From the NCBI GenBank assembly GCA_036824465.1, contig DAITAC010000049.1, forward strand, positions 1 to 30,951: a DNA stretch of 30,951 nt. Direction: 5' to 3'. The position numbers were made by a program, and so were the translations under genes. This stretch comes from JAKOQB01 sp036824465. GTDB lineage: Bacteria > Pseudomonadota > Gammaproteobacteria > Burkholderiales > Burkholderiaceae_F. Every line of letters starts with the position of its first letter. Position 1 is the first letter of the stretch. The notes under the pieces were generated by a model. That model worked only from the letters and a program-made list of their open reading frames with translations. It had not been told where the DNA came from and did not search any database. This document shows positions 30,038 to 30,951 of the stretch, one piece after another.

Positions 30038-30951
30038 TCAGGCTGCGGAGACCAGCGCTTCTGCCACAAGCTCGGCGACATCGCGCGTCGGAATGTCCTT
30101 GGCGCCTTCGGTCGCGGCTGCGCCATCGGTCAACATGACCGCGCAGTACGGGCACGCGGTTGCGATCACGCGCGGCGCCTGCGCGAGCGCCTGCTCGGCG
30201 CGCAAGAGGTTGATGCGCTTGCCGATGTGCTCTTCCATCCACATGCGGCCGCCGCCGGCGCCGCAGCACATCGCGCGCTCGCGGTTCAGTTCGAACTCGA
30301 GCGGTGCATCGCGCGCGATGCGCGCCAGTACCGTGCGCGGTGCGTCGAACTCGCCGTTATGGCGGCCCAGATAACAGGGGTCGTGCAGCAGCACGCGCTC
30401 GAACTGCGGCGCCACCCTGAGTCTTCCTTCCGTCAGCAGTTGCGCGATCAACTGCGTGTGATGGATCACCTCATAGCGGCCGCCGAACGCCGGATACTCG
30501 TTCTTCAACGTGTTGAATGCATGCGGATCGCAGGTGACGATGCGCTTGATGCCCAGGCCATTCAGCGTTTCGATCAACTGCGGCGCGAGCGTCTGGAAAA
30601 GCATCTCGTTGCCGGCGCGGCGCACGCATTCGCCGGTCGAGGTTTCCGCGGCACCCAGGATGCCGAATTTCACGTTGCCCGCGCGCAGGATCTGCACGAA
30701 CGCGCGCGCGATCTTCTGCCCGCGCGGATCGTACGACTGCGCTGAACCGACATAGAACAGATAGTCGAGCGCTGCGGCCTGCTCACTTGAGGTCACGACC
30801 GGCACGTCGAGCCCCTTGGCCCAGTCGCCGCGCTGATGCTGCGGCAGCCCCCACGGATTGCTGGTCGCCTCGTACGCCTCGAACACGTTCTTCAATTCGT
30901 GCGGGAACTCGCCGTCCATCATCACGCGGTGCTGGCGCAGCTTGAAGAACT
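30038..30951 (-). CDS. Fe-S oxidoreductase with cysteine-rich CCG domains, C-terminal part
   Basis: The frame is open to the window edge (FFKLRQHR precedes the VMMDGEFP stretch), so the N-terminus lies outside. About 304 codons are seen. The linker DLGxxR-like ENAFEAYEATSNPWG-type text (here NVFEAYEATSNPWGLPQHQR) is typical after a ferredoxin domain. Two CCG modules follow: GAAETSTGECVRRAGNE with TCDPHAFNTLKNEYP, and LHDPCYLGRHNGEFDAPR with MCCGAGGGRMWMEE. A last CPYCAVML is also seen. This is the heterodisulfide-reductase D-like type that passes electrons between a flavoprotein and quinone, often beside acyl-CoA dehydrogenases or ETF. The partner cannot be seen. Confidence 0.9.
   Translation of the reverse strand, partial: FFKLRQHRVMMDGEFPHELKNVFEAYEATSNPWGLPQHQRGDWAKGLDVPVVTSSEQAAALDYLFYVGSAQSYDPRGQKIARAFVQILRAGNVKFGILGAAETSTGECVRRAGNEMLFQTLAPQLIETLNGLGIKRIVTCDPHAFNTLKNEYPAFGGRYEVIHHTQLIAQLLTEGRLRVAPQFERVLLHDPCYLGRHNGEFDAPRTVLARIARDAPLEFELNRERAMCCGAGGGRMWMEEHIGKRINLLRAEQALAQAPRVIATACPYCAVMLTDGAAATEGAKDIPTRDVAELVAEALVSAA

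Overview
The window is high-GC DNA from a betaproteobacterium, most likely of the order Burkholderiales. The evidence is a Cupriavidus-like membrane-bound hydrogenase (Hox) operon, a Bug-type periplasmic receptor and a Burkholderia-type trimeric porin. All calls come from reading translated sequence and gene order; no database search was run.

Layout. Bases 1-2058 (+) hold the end of an arsenic resistance operon: the ArsR C-terminus, an internally shortened ArsI-like protein, ArsC arsenate reductase and the Acr3 arsenite efflux pump. Bases 2135-3865 (+) encode two exported proteins, a probable lipoprotein with a HEAGH zinc-protease motif and an alpha/beta hydrolase. Bases 3898-7264 (-) encode a porin, a Bug receptor and an ATP-grasp enzyme. 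Bases 7315-24556 (-) hold one long hydrogenase locus. Read in its transcription direction it is hoxK-hoxG-hoxZ-[HigA-like]-hoxM-hoxL-hoxO-hoxQ-hoxR-hoxT-hoxV-hypA-hypB-hypF-hypC-hypD-hypE-[membrane protein]-hypX. Bases 24768-26568 (-) encode two amidohydrolases (M14 deacylase type and N-formylglutamate amidohydrolase type), preceded by the remnant tail of a peptide-transporter ATPase. Bases 26818-29978 (+) encode adenine deaminase, a VOC protein and a metallo-beta-lactamase-fold lipoprotein. The right edge (-) is the C-terminal part of an Fe-S oxidoreductase with CCG domains.

How the genes work together. HoxK and HoxG form the [NiFe] hydrogenase and HoxZ anchors it and takes electrons to quinone. 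HoxK has all six cysteines of the oxygen-tolerance [4Fe-3S] cluster. HypA and HypB insert nickel, HypF and HypE make cyanide, HypC and HypD assemble the Fe(CN)2CO unit, and HypX supplies CO from formyl-tetrahydrofolate. HoxL and HoxV are accessory scaffolds, HoxM clips the HoxG tail, and HoxO, HoxQ, HoxR and HoxT mature or protect the small subunit.

Most unusual points. (1) A HigA-like helix-turn-helix gene without a toxin sits inside the conserved hoxZ-hoxM junction. (2) FNR/ANR-type boxes (9 of 10 consensus bases) lie in both of the long hox upstream gaps, each near a GTAAC/GTTAC palindrome. (3) The hyp part of the operon carries at least five different small palindromic repeats; two lie in frame inside hypX and hypF and are translated. 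(4) A 28-bp tandem duplication at the hypA start leaves a 19-codon mini-ORF that overlaps hoxV and hypA. No tRNA, rRNA, CRISPR array or transposase gene was seen, and no gene-free stretch exceeds 300 bases.
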